DNA of 44,194 nucleotides from Myxococcales bacterium FL481 (GTDB lineage Bacteria > Myxococcota_A > Polyangia > Nannocystales > Nannocystaceae). Position 1 is the first letter of the stretch. Every line of letters begins with the position of its first letter. The stretch spans positions 1-44,194 of the forward strand of contig QKPP01000063.1 in NCBI GenBank assembly GCA_006508105.1, read 5' to 3'. This document shows positions 22,849 through 31,735 of this stretch, one piece after another. The notes beneath the pieces were generated by a model. That model saw nothing but the letters and a program-made list of their open reading frames with translations. It made no database searches and was not told where the DNA came from. A program made the translations under genes and the position numbers.

Positions 22849-24057
22849 TTAGCTCGTGTAGTTCACGGTCACGCGGGCCGTGGAAAACGCCGACGTCTCA
22901 TAGTCGGAGATTGCAAGTGTTGTTGTGAGCCACGAGAGGCCGTCTGTCGACTGTTCGCAGGTGACCGAGGTGGCCTGTCCGAACGGGATGCTGGTCATCG
23001 TCGCCGAAGCGAACAGCGGCGGGATCACGTCACGCCCAGGTGGTAGCAGCTTGCCGACCCGAACAACCTCGTCCCGGATGACGGAGCTCAGAGACGTCTG
23101 GTCGACGATATCTACCTCGGCGCCCGCTGTGCTGACCGTGATTCGCAGATGCACATCGACCGAAGAAATGCGAGTGAACCGGATCGTGTGCGTTCCGCCC
23201 TCGGAGTCGGTAGCCGTGCCGCTCACGGCCCCGTGCGTGTCGATGCCTGCGGGCACCACGGCCCAGATCTTGTTCGCGATGATGTTGTCGTCGATGACGC
23301 CGTTGTCCTCGACCACTACCTCAACCGTGTGTGGCTCCCGCCCAGCGGCATCGATCGAGTTCGAGGGGTTGTGATAGACCTGCACGCTCACGGCGCCAAG
23401 TGCGGTCAGCTCGTTCGTGAGTTCAGCACGTACGGCGCCCACGGTGGCCGTGCCGATGATGGACACTGTGGCCTTGCGTCGCTCCTCGTAGTCTACGTCG
23501 GTCTCCTGATTCCGCCCCTGGGTCGACTCCGCTGTTGAGGCGATCGAGGTCAGGTCGGCGTCGCCGATGACGATCTCCCACCCCGAGCTCGCTGGCACGT
23601 CTATGGGCCCCGTCTCGTCCGCTGTGAGGGTTGTGGTGCCAGTTCCCCCACCGCTGAGCACGACGGCCTCTGTGCTGCTCCAGAGAGTGTCTGTGGCTGT
23701 GTGCCGGAACTGAAGCCCAGACGGGATCGTTGCACTGGCCGTACCGGTGTAGGTCACTGGTATCGTCGATGCAGTCGCAGCGTAGCGCGTCGTGTTGGTG
23801 ATCGCACCGATGTTGTCAGCGTGCACCCCCCGGGCTGCGCCCGGTATCGTGGCGTCAACCGCGGCCTTGACCTTGTTTTGCAGCTCGACGATCTCGGCGG
23901 CGAAGATGCGCACCAGCATCGGGATGGGCGTGGTGGGGTCGAGCGAGAAGTCGGGCCCGAAGTTGGCTGGCTCTCGTAGCTTGGCCTCGAGCTTGGCGAT
24001 CCGCTCGTCCAGGGTCTCGACCGTCACGCCGGTCGCGTCAATGGTGAAGTCTGCCAT
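22849..24057 (-). CDS. Baseplate J-like protein (Mu gp47 type)
   Basis: 402 residues. It matches gpJ: an N-terminal helical part with PIPMLVRIFAAEIVELQNKV, then GAARGVHADNIG, a beta-rich IPSGLQFRHTATDTLW domain, NQETDVDYEERRKA, and a C-terminal half of alternating strands. It forms the periphery of the baseplate wedge. The start overlaps the stop of the gp46-like gene. Confidence 0.9.
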   Translation of the reverse strand: MADFTIDATGVTVETLDERIAKLEAKLREPANFGPDFSLDPTTPIPMLVRIFAAEIVELQNKVKAAVDATIPGAARGVHADNIGAITNTTRYAATASTIPVTYTGTASATIPSGLQFRHTATDTLWSSTEAVVLSGGGTGTTTLTADETGPIDVPASSGWEIVIGDADLTSIASTAESTQGRNQETDVDYEERRKATVSIIGTATVGAVRAELTNELTALGAVSVQVYHNPSNSIDAAGREPHTVEVVVEDNGVIDDNIIANKIWAVVPAGIDTHGAVSGTATDSEGGTHTIRFTRISSVDVHLRITVSTAGAEVDIVDQTSLSSVIRDEVVRVGKLLPPGRDVIPPLFASATMTSIPFGQATSVTCEQSTDGLSWLTTTLAISDYETSAFSTARVTVNYTS

Positions 24058-24416
24058 CAGGTCTCGATCTCCGCGCCGATTGTGGCGCCGTCATATTCGC
24101 CCTCCCACGTCACCTTGAGCGTCCGAGGGTCATCTGGATCCACGTCGAGCACCACGTTGGTGACCGTCAGCGCCGGGTCGGCGCCCTGGATCGCCTCGGT
24201 GATGGCCTTCTCCATCAGGTGTGGGCTTGGGCTGTTGATCAGGAAGAACTGCCACAGGGGGAGCCCTGTCGCGTGTCGGTCGGCGTACCACTCGCCCACC
24301 GCAGTCTGCACTCGGGCGTTGACGATAGCCGCCACCGCCTCGCCGCCGGTGACGGTCGAGCTCTTGGTGTCGGTGATGTCGAGGTCGGTACCGTCCATCT
24401 TGGTCGTGGTGGGCAT
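24057..24416 (-). CDS. Baseplate wedge protein, gp46/gpW (gp25-like)
   Basis: 119 residues from ATG 24416, chosen because it overlaps the preceding stop as TAATG; an upstream start at 24461 lies inside that gene. TDTKSSTVTGGEAVAAIVNA, then GEWYADRHATGLPLWQFF and a beta end VTNVVLDVDPDDPRTLKVTW fit Mu gp46. This small wedge protein sits between hub and gpJ and joins the sheath base. Confidence 0.75.
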   Translation of the reverse strand: MPTTTKMDGTDLDITDTKSSTVTGGEAVAAIVNARVQTAVGEWYADRHATGLPLWQFFLINSPSPHLMEKAITEAIQGADPALTVTNVVLDVDPDDPRTLKVTWEGEYDGATIGAEIET

Positions 24417-24616
24417 TAGCCTACATCCTCTCCCAGCTCTCGCAGCCGGTCGGCACACCATCGCCGTATGGCGCGAATGTCCGCGGGGGACATGTCCAGT
24501 GAGTGCGAGTCGCCCTTGGGGTCCTCTATCATCGCACGGGCACCGCCAGGGGCATCATCCGTGAGGAACATGTCCCAGCCCCTCGCAAAACGGTCGGTGA
24601 TGTTCAGATCCTTCAT
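24416..24616 (-). CDS. Hypothetical small baseplate-cluster protein
   Basis: 66 residues, unrecognised. Acidic and helical, with DMSPADIRAIRRWCADRLRE near the end. Its stop overlaps the gp46-like ATG (TAATG) and it begins 12 bp after the spike stop. It occupies a fixed position in the baseplate set, so it may be an assembly factor. Confidence 0.55.
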   Translation of the reverse strand: MKDLNITDRFARGWDMFLTDDAPGGARAMIEDPKGDSHSLDMSPADIRAIRRWCADRLRELGEDVG

Positions 24617-24628
24617 GTCGTCACCCTG

Positions 24629-25474
24629 CTACCCCGGCGGGGGTTGTGCAATGTAGGCGGCCAGTGCGGCCTTCAGAGCCGCTCCGCCATCGGTTGGTAC
24701 CGGCACCCACGCTGTGAGCGCGGCGTGCAGTGTGGTCAGGTGGAGGCCAAGTGGTGAGCCCGAGGCCAGGGTCACGGATGGTGAGTCAATCTGGACCGTC
24801 CCGGTCCCCGACACCGTCACGGCCGGCGCGCCAATCTCAGCGGTCGCGGTGCCGGTCACTGTCGCGTTTACGGCGCTGACGGTGGCGTCTCCACTGGCGG
24901 TCACGTCCACGTTCGTCGCCTGGACTGTGACGTTGGTGGCGCCGGTGATCGTCACGTTGCCGCTGGTGTCGAGCTCGAACCCGCGGTCACTCGCGTCTCG
25001 GATCACGAACGCGTCGGTCAGTTCAGGAGCATTGGGTCCAGGCGAGCCCATCGGCAGGAACAGCCCAGGTCCCAGCCCATGGCTCTCAGGGCTCACGGGG
25101 TCGACAGGGTCGCCCCCTGCGTCGTACCACTCACCGATCGCCACGTCGGGGAACACCACCCACCCGCAATCCCCCACCACAGGCAGCACGCCGGCTGTGA
25201 AGCCGCCCGAGTGCACTGAGCCCACGGGGCATCGGTGGAGCCTGGCGTACGGCTGCGAGTTCTCCTCGCCGCTGTAGAGCCGGTTCACGGTCAGGAACGA
25301 CGGCTGCACGTCCACGGTCACCGGGTCGCCCGCGCTCGAGTGGACCGCCACGACCTTGCCGGGCAGGCACACGTTGATCTGTCGCTTGGCCAGCGTGAGG
25401 AACAGGCGCAGCAGGTCGCCTACGTCGCGGCCCTCGGGGCCGTGCATGCGGTCGTCGTTGGTCGGGCTAGTCAC
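24629..25474 (-). CDS. Baseplate spike protein (gp138/gpV-like, beta-helix tip)
   Basis: 281 residues. The N-terminal 150 residues are an OB-like domain (VCLPGKVVAVHSSAGDPVTV, then PVVGDCGWVVFPDVAIGEWY) as in gp138-type spikes. Residues about 160-240 are strand repeats (NVTITGATNVTVQATNVDVT) that build a triple-stranded beta-helix needle. It would pierce the outer membrane after sheath contraction. It overlaps the next upstream gene by 8 bp. Confidence 0.8.
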   Translation of the reverse strand: MTSPTNDDRMHGPEGRDVGDLLRLFLTLAKRQINVCLPGKVVAVHSSAGDPVTVDVQPSFLTVNRLYSGEENSQPYARLHRCPVGSVHSGGFTAGVLPVVGDCGWVVFPDVAIGEWYDAGGDPVDPVSPESHGLGPGLFLPMGSPGPNAPELTDAFVIRDASDRGFELDTSGNVTITGATNVTVQATNVDVTASGDATVSAVNATVTGTATAEIGAPAVTVSGTGTVQIDSPSVTLASGSPLGLHLTTLHAALTAWVPVPTDGGAALKAALAAYIAQPPPG

Positions 25475-25679
25475 GTGGGATTCCCTGCTCGTCCATCAGC
25501 TGGTGGGTCTGTGCCAGCAGGATCTCTCCGTTGGCGCCCCAAAGCCACGCCTTCAGGTGCTGGTCGGGGTGCTCGCTGTAGGAAACGCGGGGCGGCGACA
25601 AGTTGAGCAGTAACTGCCCCAGGCTCATGTACGCGAAGTGTTGCTTCCAGATGTTGAGTACGACCTGCTCAGCGTCCAT
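25467..25679 (-). CDS. Hypothetical protein in baseplate cluster
   Basis: 70 residues from ATG 25679, which overlaps the previous stop (TGATG); an extra GTG lies just before it. Unrecognised, with HFAYMSLGQLLLNLSPPRVS and LKAWLWGANGEI. The 3' end overlaps the spike gene by 8 bp. Kept as a gene because of tight coupling on both sides. Confidence 0.55.
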   Translation of the reverse strand: MDAEQVVLNIWKQHFAYMSLGQLLLNLSPPRVSYSEHPDQHLKAWLWGANGEILLAQTHQLMDEQGIPRD

Positions 25680-25945
25680 CACTGCACCCGGAGCCTTTCG
25701 GCCACCGCCAGTCGGATAGCGTGCGTCGCGTTCATCCCCGCCAACCTACCGCGAGGCGTGGCGACCTGGAGTCGATCCATACCCGACATGCCACAGTCTG
25801 GCACTCCGTCGCCCACAATCATGTAGTTTCGTCCACGATAGCGAGCGGTGCCCTGGACAATGCGGGACCCCCCGAAGTCTTGTGAGAAGGTCACGAGAGA
25901 CAGGTCAACGAGGCAGGCGTTCTTCTGGTGGATTGTCTCTGTCAT
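25679..25945 (-). CDS. Hypothetical protein in baseplate cluster
   Basis: 88 residues. Beta-rich first half (CLVDLSLVTFSQDFGGSRIV, then ARYRGRNYMIVGDG) and a helical end (NATHAIRLAVAERLRVQ). It starts on the last base of the hub gene stop. Not recognised. The position between hub and spike suggests a hub-associated component. Confidence 0.55.
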   Translation of the reverse strand: MTETIHQKNACLVDLSLVTFSQDFGGSRIVQGTARYRGRNYMIVGDGVPDCGMSGMDRLQVATPRGRLAGMNATHAIRLAVAERLRVQ

Positions 25946-26928
25946 CAGAACCCCAATACTACCTGATCCGGCGTCCGATGTATAGCCTCCGCGTCACGTA
26001 CCCACAGCTCACTCTCCCATCCCCCCCCGTGCGTGTCGCCTCGGTGCCGAACCTCGTCGATTCGGTACACGCCGCTCACAGCGAACCCCGCATTTACTTC
26101 ATCCCGAGTTCCGGTGTCCACGCTTACGCTTCTGCCTGGCACCAAAGCAGGGTCGGCTGTCGTTTTCAGCCTGAGGCGCCCCATGCGCAACTGTTCTACC
26201 CCGTTGAGTCGCAAACCCGTCTCGGGACTCACCACCACTGGGGGCTCGTCGCTATTGACGTCGAATCGCACAAAGTGCAGCTCGCCGTTCTGGTGAGTGG
26301 CGGCGATCTTCATCGGCTCGCAGATCTGCCGCAGCACCTCGGCGTAGGACCCCTGCAGGACGAGCCCCGTCTTGGTCCAGTGCTGCACGACCTTGCGCGC
26401 CGCCGGCGTGTTCATGAACACCTGCAAAAGCTCCTGCTGCCCATCCCCAAGCTTGATATCAGCGCCTGGTCCCACAACATCCTTGAGCGCCTTGACGATG
26501 TTTAGGGCGTTCAGGTGGCCCGGTGGCAGGCTCTTGGACAGAAACGTGTTGGCGAACGGGATCGCGCTTTCCTTGGCCTTGATCTCGGTGATCCAGCCAG
26601 GGGCGCGATACTGGTGTGAGACGGAGATGATCCCCGCACGGAAGATGCTCGATGTGGCGTCTCTGTCGCCGATGTAGATGTCAAGGGGGGTGATGATTCC
26701 AGTGCCCCCGGCATCGAGGATTTTCTGCTCTGCGGTGTGGAACTGGTCCGAGATGGCCCCGCGAATGTCAGCGCCGAGACCGAACACACGCACCATGCCC
26801 TCATTCGGCTCGAACCGGTTGTGTGATCGCGTGGAGAACGACACCCGGGGGCCGTCCCCGTCCACCGACGACACGAACGGCTCGCTGTCGCCGAGCCGAA
26901 CCTCAACATTGCGATGCCAATACTGCAC
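25945..26928 (-). CDS. Baseplate hub protein (late control gpD / gp44-like)
   Basis: 327 residues. It begins with a strand-rich domain (EVRLGDSEPFVSSVDGDGPR, then NEGMVRVFGL), followed by the hub plan: DIYIGDRDATSSIFRAGIIS, ILDAGGTG, the YAEVLRQICEPM helix and VPGRSVSVDTG near the C-terminus. This layout fits Mu gp44 / gpD tail-hub proteins that hold the spike. It lies between plug and spike genes as expected. Confidence 0.75.
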   Translation of the reverse strand: MQYWHRNVEVRLGDSEPFVSSVDGDGPRVSFSTRSHNRFEPNEGMVRVFGLGADIRGAISDQFHTAEQKILDAGGTGIITPLDIYIGDRDATSSIFRAGIISVSHQYRAPGWITEIKAKESAIPFANTFLSKSLPPGHLNALNIVKALKDVVGPGADIKLGDGQQELLQVFMNTPAARKVVQHWTKTGLVLQGSYAEVLRQICEPMKIAATHQNGELHFVRFDVNSDEPPVVVSPETGLRLNGVEQLRMGRLRLKTTADPALVPGRSVSVDTGTRDEVNAGFAVSGVYRIDEVRHRGDTHGGGWESELWVRDAEAIHRTPDQVVLGF

Positions 26929-27275
26929 TACTCGTCCCTTTCGAACTGCACGAGAACACGCGACTTCAGGTCGTCACGACCAGCCTCCTGGCCGGTGCCG
27001 CCAGTCTCGACGACATTTAGCTTCACCTTGGGAACCCGGGAGTCGTACTGGTATCGCGCAAGTAGATCCTTGCCCAGCGCGAGCTTGATTCCCATCACGA
27101 GCGGGTCACCGCCCGGGGTCAACAGGTTCATGTGCCACGCACCGTCTGTGCCGGCGGTTGTGTCAGCTGGGCTCCAGTGGATCTCTACAACCGACTGACC
27201 GATCGCCGGGTCGATCACAAGCTTGTAGCGGTAATGCGACAAGGCGGGGAACAGTGGCATGTTGTAGGTGGCCAT
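26928..27275 (-). CDS. Baseplate plug protein (DUF6983-like)
   Basis: 115 residues. The pattern YRYKLVIDPAI, W.MNLLTPGGDPLVMGIKL, ALGKDLLARYQYDSRVPK fits the DUF6983 plug family: short beta proteins that close the tail tube at the hub. Start and stop overlap neighbouring genes by a single base. Assignment rests on the pattern and gene order. Confidence 0.65.
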   Translation of the reverse strand: MATYNMPLFPALSHYRYKLVIDPAIGQSVVEIHWSPADTTAGTDGAWHMNLLTPGGDPLVMGIKLALGKDLLARYQYDSRVPKVKLNVVETGGTGQEAGRDDLKSRVLVQFERDE

Positions 27276-27883
27276 TACCGAACCTTCGTTGCGGCCTGAA
27301 GGCCCAGATCAGAGGTGCCCCGCGCGCCCTTTTCCGCTTCGGTGAGACTGGCCAACCCAAGCAATCCGCCGAGATCGAGCTTGCTGCTTAGGATTGGGAC
27401 ATGCACCAGCGTAATAGAGACGCGGTATGCCCGACCGGTGTTCGGGTCCTCCGAGAAGCGAAGCCCTTGAATTGCCATGTTGGACTCGGTCCAGCGCGGG
27501 GTCACAACCTGCACTAAGTCCTTTTTGGCGTCCATCTCCTCAAGCGTGGCCTTGGCCTTGTCGGCACCATAGCCAGAGTCGAGCAGCGATCCGGCAGCGA
27601 TCTCGGCCATCGCCAGCGGGTGTAGGCTGGTGTCGGAGATCACCCCCCGCAGTTGCAGGCGGCGTGGCCCCTGGTGAATGTTGTCGCTGGCGACTCCGTC
27701 GAGGATCGGGTAGTGCAGCACCTTGGTCTGGCTCGTGAGCTCGCGACTCGTGCAGGCGTCGAGGTAGACCACCGTCCGATCGGTTCGGTTCGGCAGCGTG
27801 GGGGCTGGGTCCGTCGGTTGGGGCTGAATCATCGTCCCCTGGAAAGACCCAAACAGGCCTGCGAGTGTGCTTCCTAGCGGCAT
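27275..27883 (-). CDS. Dit-like tail/baseplate protein
   Basis: 202 residues. It has VVYLDACTSRELTSQTKVLH, then YPILDGVASDNIHQGPRRLQ and LRGVISDTSL, the Dit-like N-terminal pattern (hPVeGa.itDHi...P). It ends in a helical, Leu-rich tail. This family connects the tube end to the hub and follows the tape measure, as here. Confidence 0.7.
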   Translation of the reverse strand: MPLGSTLAGLFGSFQGTMIQPQPTDPAPTLPNRTDRTVVYLDACTSRELTSQTKVLHYPILDGVASDNIHQGPRRLQLRGVISDTSLHPLAMAEIAAGSLLDSGYGADKAKATLEEMDAKKDLVQVVTPRWTESNMAIQGLRFSEDPNTGRAYRVSITLVHVPILSSKLDLGGLLGLASLTEAEKGARGTSDLGLQAATKVR

Positions 27884-30510
27884 TATCGTACCCTCGGCTG
27901 ATTGTGGGTGCTGAGCGTGCGGTTGACCGCCTCGGCCAGCGCATCTTCGACGCGCCCAGCGAACCCCTCGACCAGCGCGTCGGGGTCGCCACCTTCGATG
28001 GTGATCGGGCTGGGTTGCACGTCGATGTCGGTCTGATTGATTACGATGGACGTCACTGGCGCCGTGATCTGCCCTTCGAGGTCAGGCGCTAACGCAAGTG
28101 CCTGCTGGTGACCGGGGTCTAGCCCGAGAGCGCCCAGCTGCCCTGTGTCCGCGAGATGGTCGGCCTCCCCCTGGAGTCGTTGCCGCTCCGCCAACTCCGC
28201 TCTCCGCTCCGCCTCGGCGCCCTCCGGTGTTAGAATGCCGCCGTGTCGCGCAGCGAGCTGGCCGGACACGAACGCGTCCATGTGGCGGCTAACAAACTGC
28301 GCCTTGGCCTCGAGTACCTGCTTGGAGGCGGATCCGACCGACTGCATGCCTAGTTTGGCCCAGTCGCCCGCCTGCGCGGCGATCTTGAGCTCCTCTTTCT
28401 TGAGCCTGAGCTGCTCCTTGTAGATAGCAGTCACCTCAGCCTGTGCTAGCCCGGCGTCGATTGCGCGCTGGCGCTGCACGGCCGCGAACGCCTCTGCTTG
28501 CTTGTTGATCGCGTCCTGAACCTCCTTGGCAAATCCTGTCAGCTGGCCCTTCTTGCCCCTGCCGCCGCCGCTCTTCGCGTCGCCGATGGCCCGAACGGTA
28601 GCCTCCCGGATCGCCTTCTGCCGGGCGTCACCGTGCAGCTTGTGAATCTCCGCGTCGCCGAGCCGCCGCCGAATGGATAGCTCGAACTTCTCACGCTGCT
28701 TGCCCTTGAGCTCCGATGGGATTGCGAACCCCGACTCCGCGCGCGCAGCGAACACGCCTGACTCCCGTGCGGATGACTCCCGCCGCCGGGACTCTTTGGC
28801 CGCGTTGTCCGCCGCGCGATCCTTGAACCGCTGATTGTCCTTCCGCGCGGCCATAAGCTGCGACTCGAGTGCAGAAATGGCGTTCTTGCGTTCCAGTTTT
28901 TCCCGGTCGCTCTTTGCGGCGTCGCGGAAAGACCGCTGGATGTTGATTCGATCCTGCAACGAGTCCTCGAGATCCATTGCAGCAAATGCGCCGGCTGCGT
29001 CGTCTTTGGAGATCAGCCCGCGATTCAGATCATCCTGAACCTTCGCTCGAGCTCGGCGGTTTTGACGGGTTCGATCTGCGACCTGGAACTCCCCGCCCTG
29101 GCCGATCTCAAGCCCGCCCGCGGCGGCGACAGCCGCTACGCCGGCGATGGCACCGGCCAACTTGATCCACGGGCCTCCGGCCACCGAGGCCGCGATGCCC
29201 ATCGCGCGCACGGCCTGCGTGACCTGCACAATACCCGCGACGAGGCTGGCGATGCGCATGCCGGCCCACACTCCAGCGAGGAGCTTGAACGCATTACCTG
29301 CACCGCCAACGCCGTCCACCACGGACTTCAGCACGGAAAACACCTGCGAAAGCCCCTTCCACACCGACTCAGCGCCATCCTTCACGTCGTCAAGCCACTC
29401 GCGAACATCCTCGGCCTCGAGCTTTGAAAACTGCTCGACCAGGTCCATTGCCCCCTGCGCCAGGTCATCCACCACTGGCGCTAGCGCGATGCCGATCACG
29501 TCCGCGATGTGGCCCAGCTCATCGCCCATCCCGGTGAAGCGCTGGAGCGCGCGGGTCAGGGCCTTGCCCAGCCCCTTCTCCCCGATTCGGACCTCAAGGC
29601 CCTGTACGGTGTCCTGGAAATTGGACCACGCACCCTCGATGGTGTTCATCCGTCGGCGCATGCTGCCCGCTGCGCGATCGTCGAAGATCTGTTGCAGGGC
29701 AGCCTGGATTTCGGCGGCGTTGTTCTTCACCTTCCGACCGTTCAGGAACAGGACGTCGCCCTGCTTGCTGCCCCTGATCCCGAACTCCTTGAGCCTCTCG
29801 AACTCCCCGACCACAGCGTCCTTGACGGCCTCTGCCGCGTCGGCCAGTGTCTTGCCGTTCGCGGCTGCCATGTCACCTAGCGACGTCATGAAGCTGTCTG
29901 TCGCGCGGATGCCCTGCACCTCGAGTCGGATGAAGCTGTCGGTGATCTCCTGAATGGTGAATGGCATTGCAACTGCCATTTCTTTCATCCGGATCATCTG
30001 CTTCGTGGCCCCCGCCTGGGTTCCGGTCAGCGATAGCAGGCGGGCATTGAGTGTCTGGAAAGCTGAAGTGGTCTTTACGACCCCGGCCGCGGTGGCCGAC
30101 ATGCCATCGACGATGCCGCGAGCGACGAACGCCTCGAGCATGGCGCGACGCATGTTGTTCAGCTGAGAAGTCGCGGCCTTGACCTTGCCCTTGAGCTTGT
30201 CGATGTCCCGCGCAGAACCACGAGCGGCAGAACCTGCCTTTCTGGTGCCATCACCGGCCTTACGGGCCGCATCCCCCATTTTATCGAGACCGTCAGCGGC
30301 GGCATCCGAGGCCTTCTTGACTCCCTCCCCCGTCTTACGGGCCGTCTTGCCGATATCGGCTAGCTCCGTGTCGAGTTGCGCCACCGCGTCTAGAGCCTGC
30401 TCTGCCGCGCGCCGCAGGCTTGCAAGTTCCTTCTTGGACCTGGCTACGCCGTTGCCCTTCTCCTTCCACGTGTAGAGGGATACGAGCTCGTCTACGGTGA
30501 CCTTGGCCAT
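27883..30510 (-). CDS. Tape measure protein
   Basis: 875 residues, the largest product. The N-terminal 120 residues are coiled-coil with Ala/Gly/Lys-rich repeats (MGDAARKAGDGTRKAGSAAR). Residues around 130-330 match the phage tape measure domain (FQTLNARLLSLTG, AMPFTIQEITDSFIRLEVQG). There are hydrophobic stretches near 400-460 (LAGAIAGVAAVAAAGGLEIG) and long charged helices after that. It sets tail length and is ejected with DNA. It lies 3 bp after the chaperone extension, the canonical order. Confidence 0.9.
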   Translation of the reverse strand: MAKVTVDELVSLYTWKEKGNGVARSKKELASLRRAAEQALDAVAQLDTELADIGKTARKTGEGVKKASDAAADGLDKMGDAARKAGDGTRKAGSAARGSARDIDKLKGKVKAATSQLNNMRRAMLEAFVARGIVDGMSATAAGVVKTTSAFQTLNARLLSLTGTQAGATKQMIRMKEMAVAMPFTIQEITDSFIRLEVQGIRATDSFMTSLGDMAAANGKTLADAAEAVKDAVVGEFERLKEFGIRGSKQGDVLFLNGRKVKNNAAEIQAALQQIFDDRAAGSMRRRMNTIEGAWSNFQDTVQGLEVRIGEKGLGKALTRALQRFTGMGDELGHIADVIGIALAPVVDDLAQGAMDLVEQFSKLEAEDVREWLDDVKDGAESVWKGLSQVFSVLKSVVDGVGGAGNAFKLLAGVWAGMRIASLVAGIVQVTQAVRAMGIAASVAGGPWIKLAGAIAGVAAVAAAGGLEIGQGGEFQVADRTRQNRRARAKVQDDLNRGLISKDDAAGAFAAMDLEDSLQDRINIQRSFRDAAKSDREKLERKNAISALESQLMAARKDNQRFKDRAADNAAKESRRRESSARESGVFAARAESGFAIPSELKGKQREKFELSIRRRLGDAEIHKLHGDARQKAIREATVRAIGDAKSGGGRGKKGQLTGFAKEVQDAINKQAEAFAAVQRQRAIDAGLAQAEVTAIYKEQLRLKKEELKIAAQAGDWAKLGMQSVGSASKQVLEAKAQFVSRHMDAFVSGQLAARHGGILTPEGAEAERRAELAERQRLQGEADHLADTGQLGALGLDPGHQQALALAPDLEGQITAPVTSIVINQTDIDVQPSPITIEGGDPDALVEGFAGRVEDALAEAVNRTLSTHNQPRVR

Positions 30511-30513
30511 GCT

Positions 30514-30867
30514 CTATTCGCTCCCGGGCGCAACGCCCTGAACACCGCGGAGAATGTCTGGGTGCTCCGTGATGTACTTCTCGAACGCACTGGCGCGGTC
30601 GGACTCACAAACGGCGAGCTCCTCGATGTCGAGGAAGTCGCTCACGGTGACGACCGTTTTCAGCGCAGCGAGGTTGGCAAGGTTCAGAGCCCCCTTGGCC
30701 CCAACGCACATGCCCAGCAGTCGGGCACGCATGCCGGTTACGTTCCTTGGAGTTGTGTAAGCAAGGCCGCCATCGCCTTGACTTGATCCGGATCCGTCGT
30801 CGACTCTTCCGAGGCGCCTCGCAAAAACTGCACCAGGTCCGCGCCGATCGAGCTGATGCCGTCCGTA
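30514..30867 (-). CDS. Tail assembly chaperone, -1 frameshift extension
   Basis: This frame is -1 relative to the upstream chaperone ORF, overlaps its last third and runs to a stop 4 bp before the tape measure. If read by slippage at 30867-30873 it adds 117 residues, giving a fused product of about 238. The later part (LANLAALKTVVTVSDFLDIE, then FEKYITEHPDIL) looks like real protein. The first 45 residues are Arg/Gly-rich, as expected for a region that codes in two frames. An ATG at 30732 could instead give an independent 72-residue protein, but its ribosome site is weak. Confidence 0.65.
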   Translation of the reverse strand, partial: YGRHQLDRRGPGAVFARRLGRVDDGSGSSQGDGGLAYTTPRNVTGMRARLLGMCVGAKGALNLANLAALKTVVTVSDFLDIEELAVCESDRASAFEKYITEHPDILRGVQGVAPGSE

Positions 30868-31229
30868 AAAGGGGATACGTTCTCCTCGAGCACCCACCAC
30901 GCCAGCTCCATGGCGTCTTTCATCCCCTGACTTCCCCGGAAGTCGGAGAGCGTCACGGGGGACAGGCCATCCTCGAGTACCTCGAACACGTCATCCTTGA
31001 GGACGTCCGCCATCAGCTTCGCCATGCCACCGTCCTCCGAGAGCCCCTTTAGCAGGAACTGCACCGACTCGGTGCGATACTCGGATTGAAATGCGGCCGC
31101 GGATGGCCCGGCAATCTTGGTGAGCCGTTCGAAGAACGTCACACCCTTGTAGGCGGTCCAGAGCTGCAGACCATATGTCTTGCCGTTGATTGTTCGTTTC
31201 GGGGCGTCGGGGGCTAGTTGGAGTGACAT
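30738..31229 (-). CDS. Tail assembly chaperone (gpG-like)
   Basis: 163 residues, just upstream of the tape measure and downstream of the tube genes, the fixed position of gpG-type chaperones. The sequence is helical (YKGVTFFERLTKIAG, FLLKGLSEDGGMAKLMADVL, AMELAWWVLEENVSPF) and ends in a Ser/Asp-rich segment. These proteins coat the tape measure during tail assembly, usually together with a frameshifted long form. Confidence 0.7.
   Translation of the reverse strand: MSLQLAPDAPKRTINGKTYGLQLWTAYKGVTFFERLTKIAGPSAAAFQSEYRTESVQFLLKGLSEDGGMAKLMADVLKDDVFEVLEDGLSPVTLSDFRGSQGMKDAMELAWWVLEENVSPFTDGISSIGADLVQFLRGASEESTTDPDQVKAMAALLTQLQGT
30867..30873 (-). promoter_or_regulatory. Candidate -1 ribosomal frameshift site CCCTTTT
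   Basis: On the minus strand the heptamer is C CCT TTT in the chaperone frame (codons 120-121). Slippage to CCC TTT keeps Phe pairing perfect and Pro pairing at two of three bases, the classic X XXY YYZ form. It lies in the overlap of the two chaperone frames. A second, less ideal site GTTTTTG is at 30822-30828. Confidence 0.5.
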
Positions 31230-31249
31230 TATGGGCCTTTCGTGTGCGA

Positions 31250-31735
31250 CTATTCGCTCACGCGGTGAGTGATTGACAAGTTGCCGACGTCGAACGTCCA
31301 GGCAACGGGGGCGAGCTCAGTGCCTCGAGTCATTTTGGGTATCGTCCTGACCCAAGCCCCGATCCCCAACACCAGCGGCCGCTGGGCGGCCCGGTCGGAG
31401 ATGGCGATCTGCGAGAGGCCGAGTCCGGTGGCCCGGTCCCCCTCAGCCATTCGGGAGAACATGCCGTTGAAAGGTGACGCCGCCTCGAGTGTGATCACGA
31501 TCGACCCTCGTCGAGACGACGTCAGCGACCGAGCCACCTCCCCATCGACACCGTCGAATGTTCGCGAAAGCGGCTTTGTGAATTGCGCCGTGACGAACGT
31601 GCCGGCGGCTAACCCCGTAACAACGGAGTCGCCTAGGGGGCCGTCGCCCCGCTCTCCCTCGCTGCTCACTGCGAGTATGGCGCTGGCTGGCGTCAGGACC
31701 AGCACGGACACTTGAGCGGGGTCGTACGTGTACAT
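31250..31735 (-). CDS. Tail tube-like protein (DUF3277 type), paralogue 2
   Basis: 161 residues. It starts with YTYDPAQVSVLV, then VTGLAAGTFVTAQFTKPLSR, FDGVDGEVARSLTSSRRGSI and EAASPFNGMFSRMAEGD, ending with PVAWTFDVGNLSITH. This is the DUF3277 pattern (TYDP start, GeD/GEVAR, WTF near the end). It shares its start context and ends with the protein encoded just upstream. The start overlaps that stop by one base. Whether both are in the tube cannot be decided from sequence. Confidence 0.65.
   Translation of the reverse strand: MYTYDPAQVSVLVLTPASAILAVSSEGERGDGPLGDSVVTGLAAGTFVTAQFTKPLSRTFDGVDGEVARSLTSSRRGSIVITLEAASPFNGMFSRMAEGDRATGLGLSQIAISDRAAQRPLVLGIGAWVRTIPKMTRGTELAPVAWTFDVGNLSITHRVSE

Noticed and set aside
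21810-22928. 372-residue plus-strand open frame
   Set aside because: It runs antisense through fibre and DUF2612 genes that have clear family motifs.
29147-29953. 268-residue plus-strand open frame
   Set aside because: It is antisense to the tape measure gene; Ser/Ala/Thr/Pro-rich shadow.
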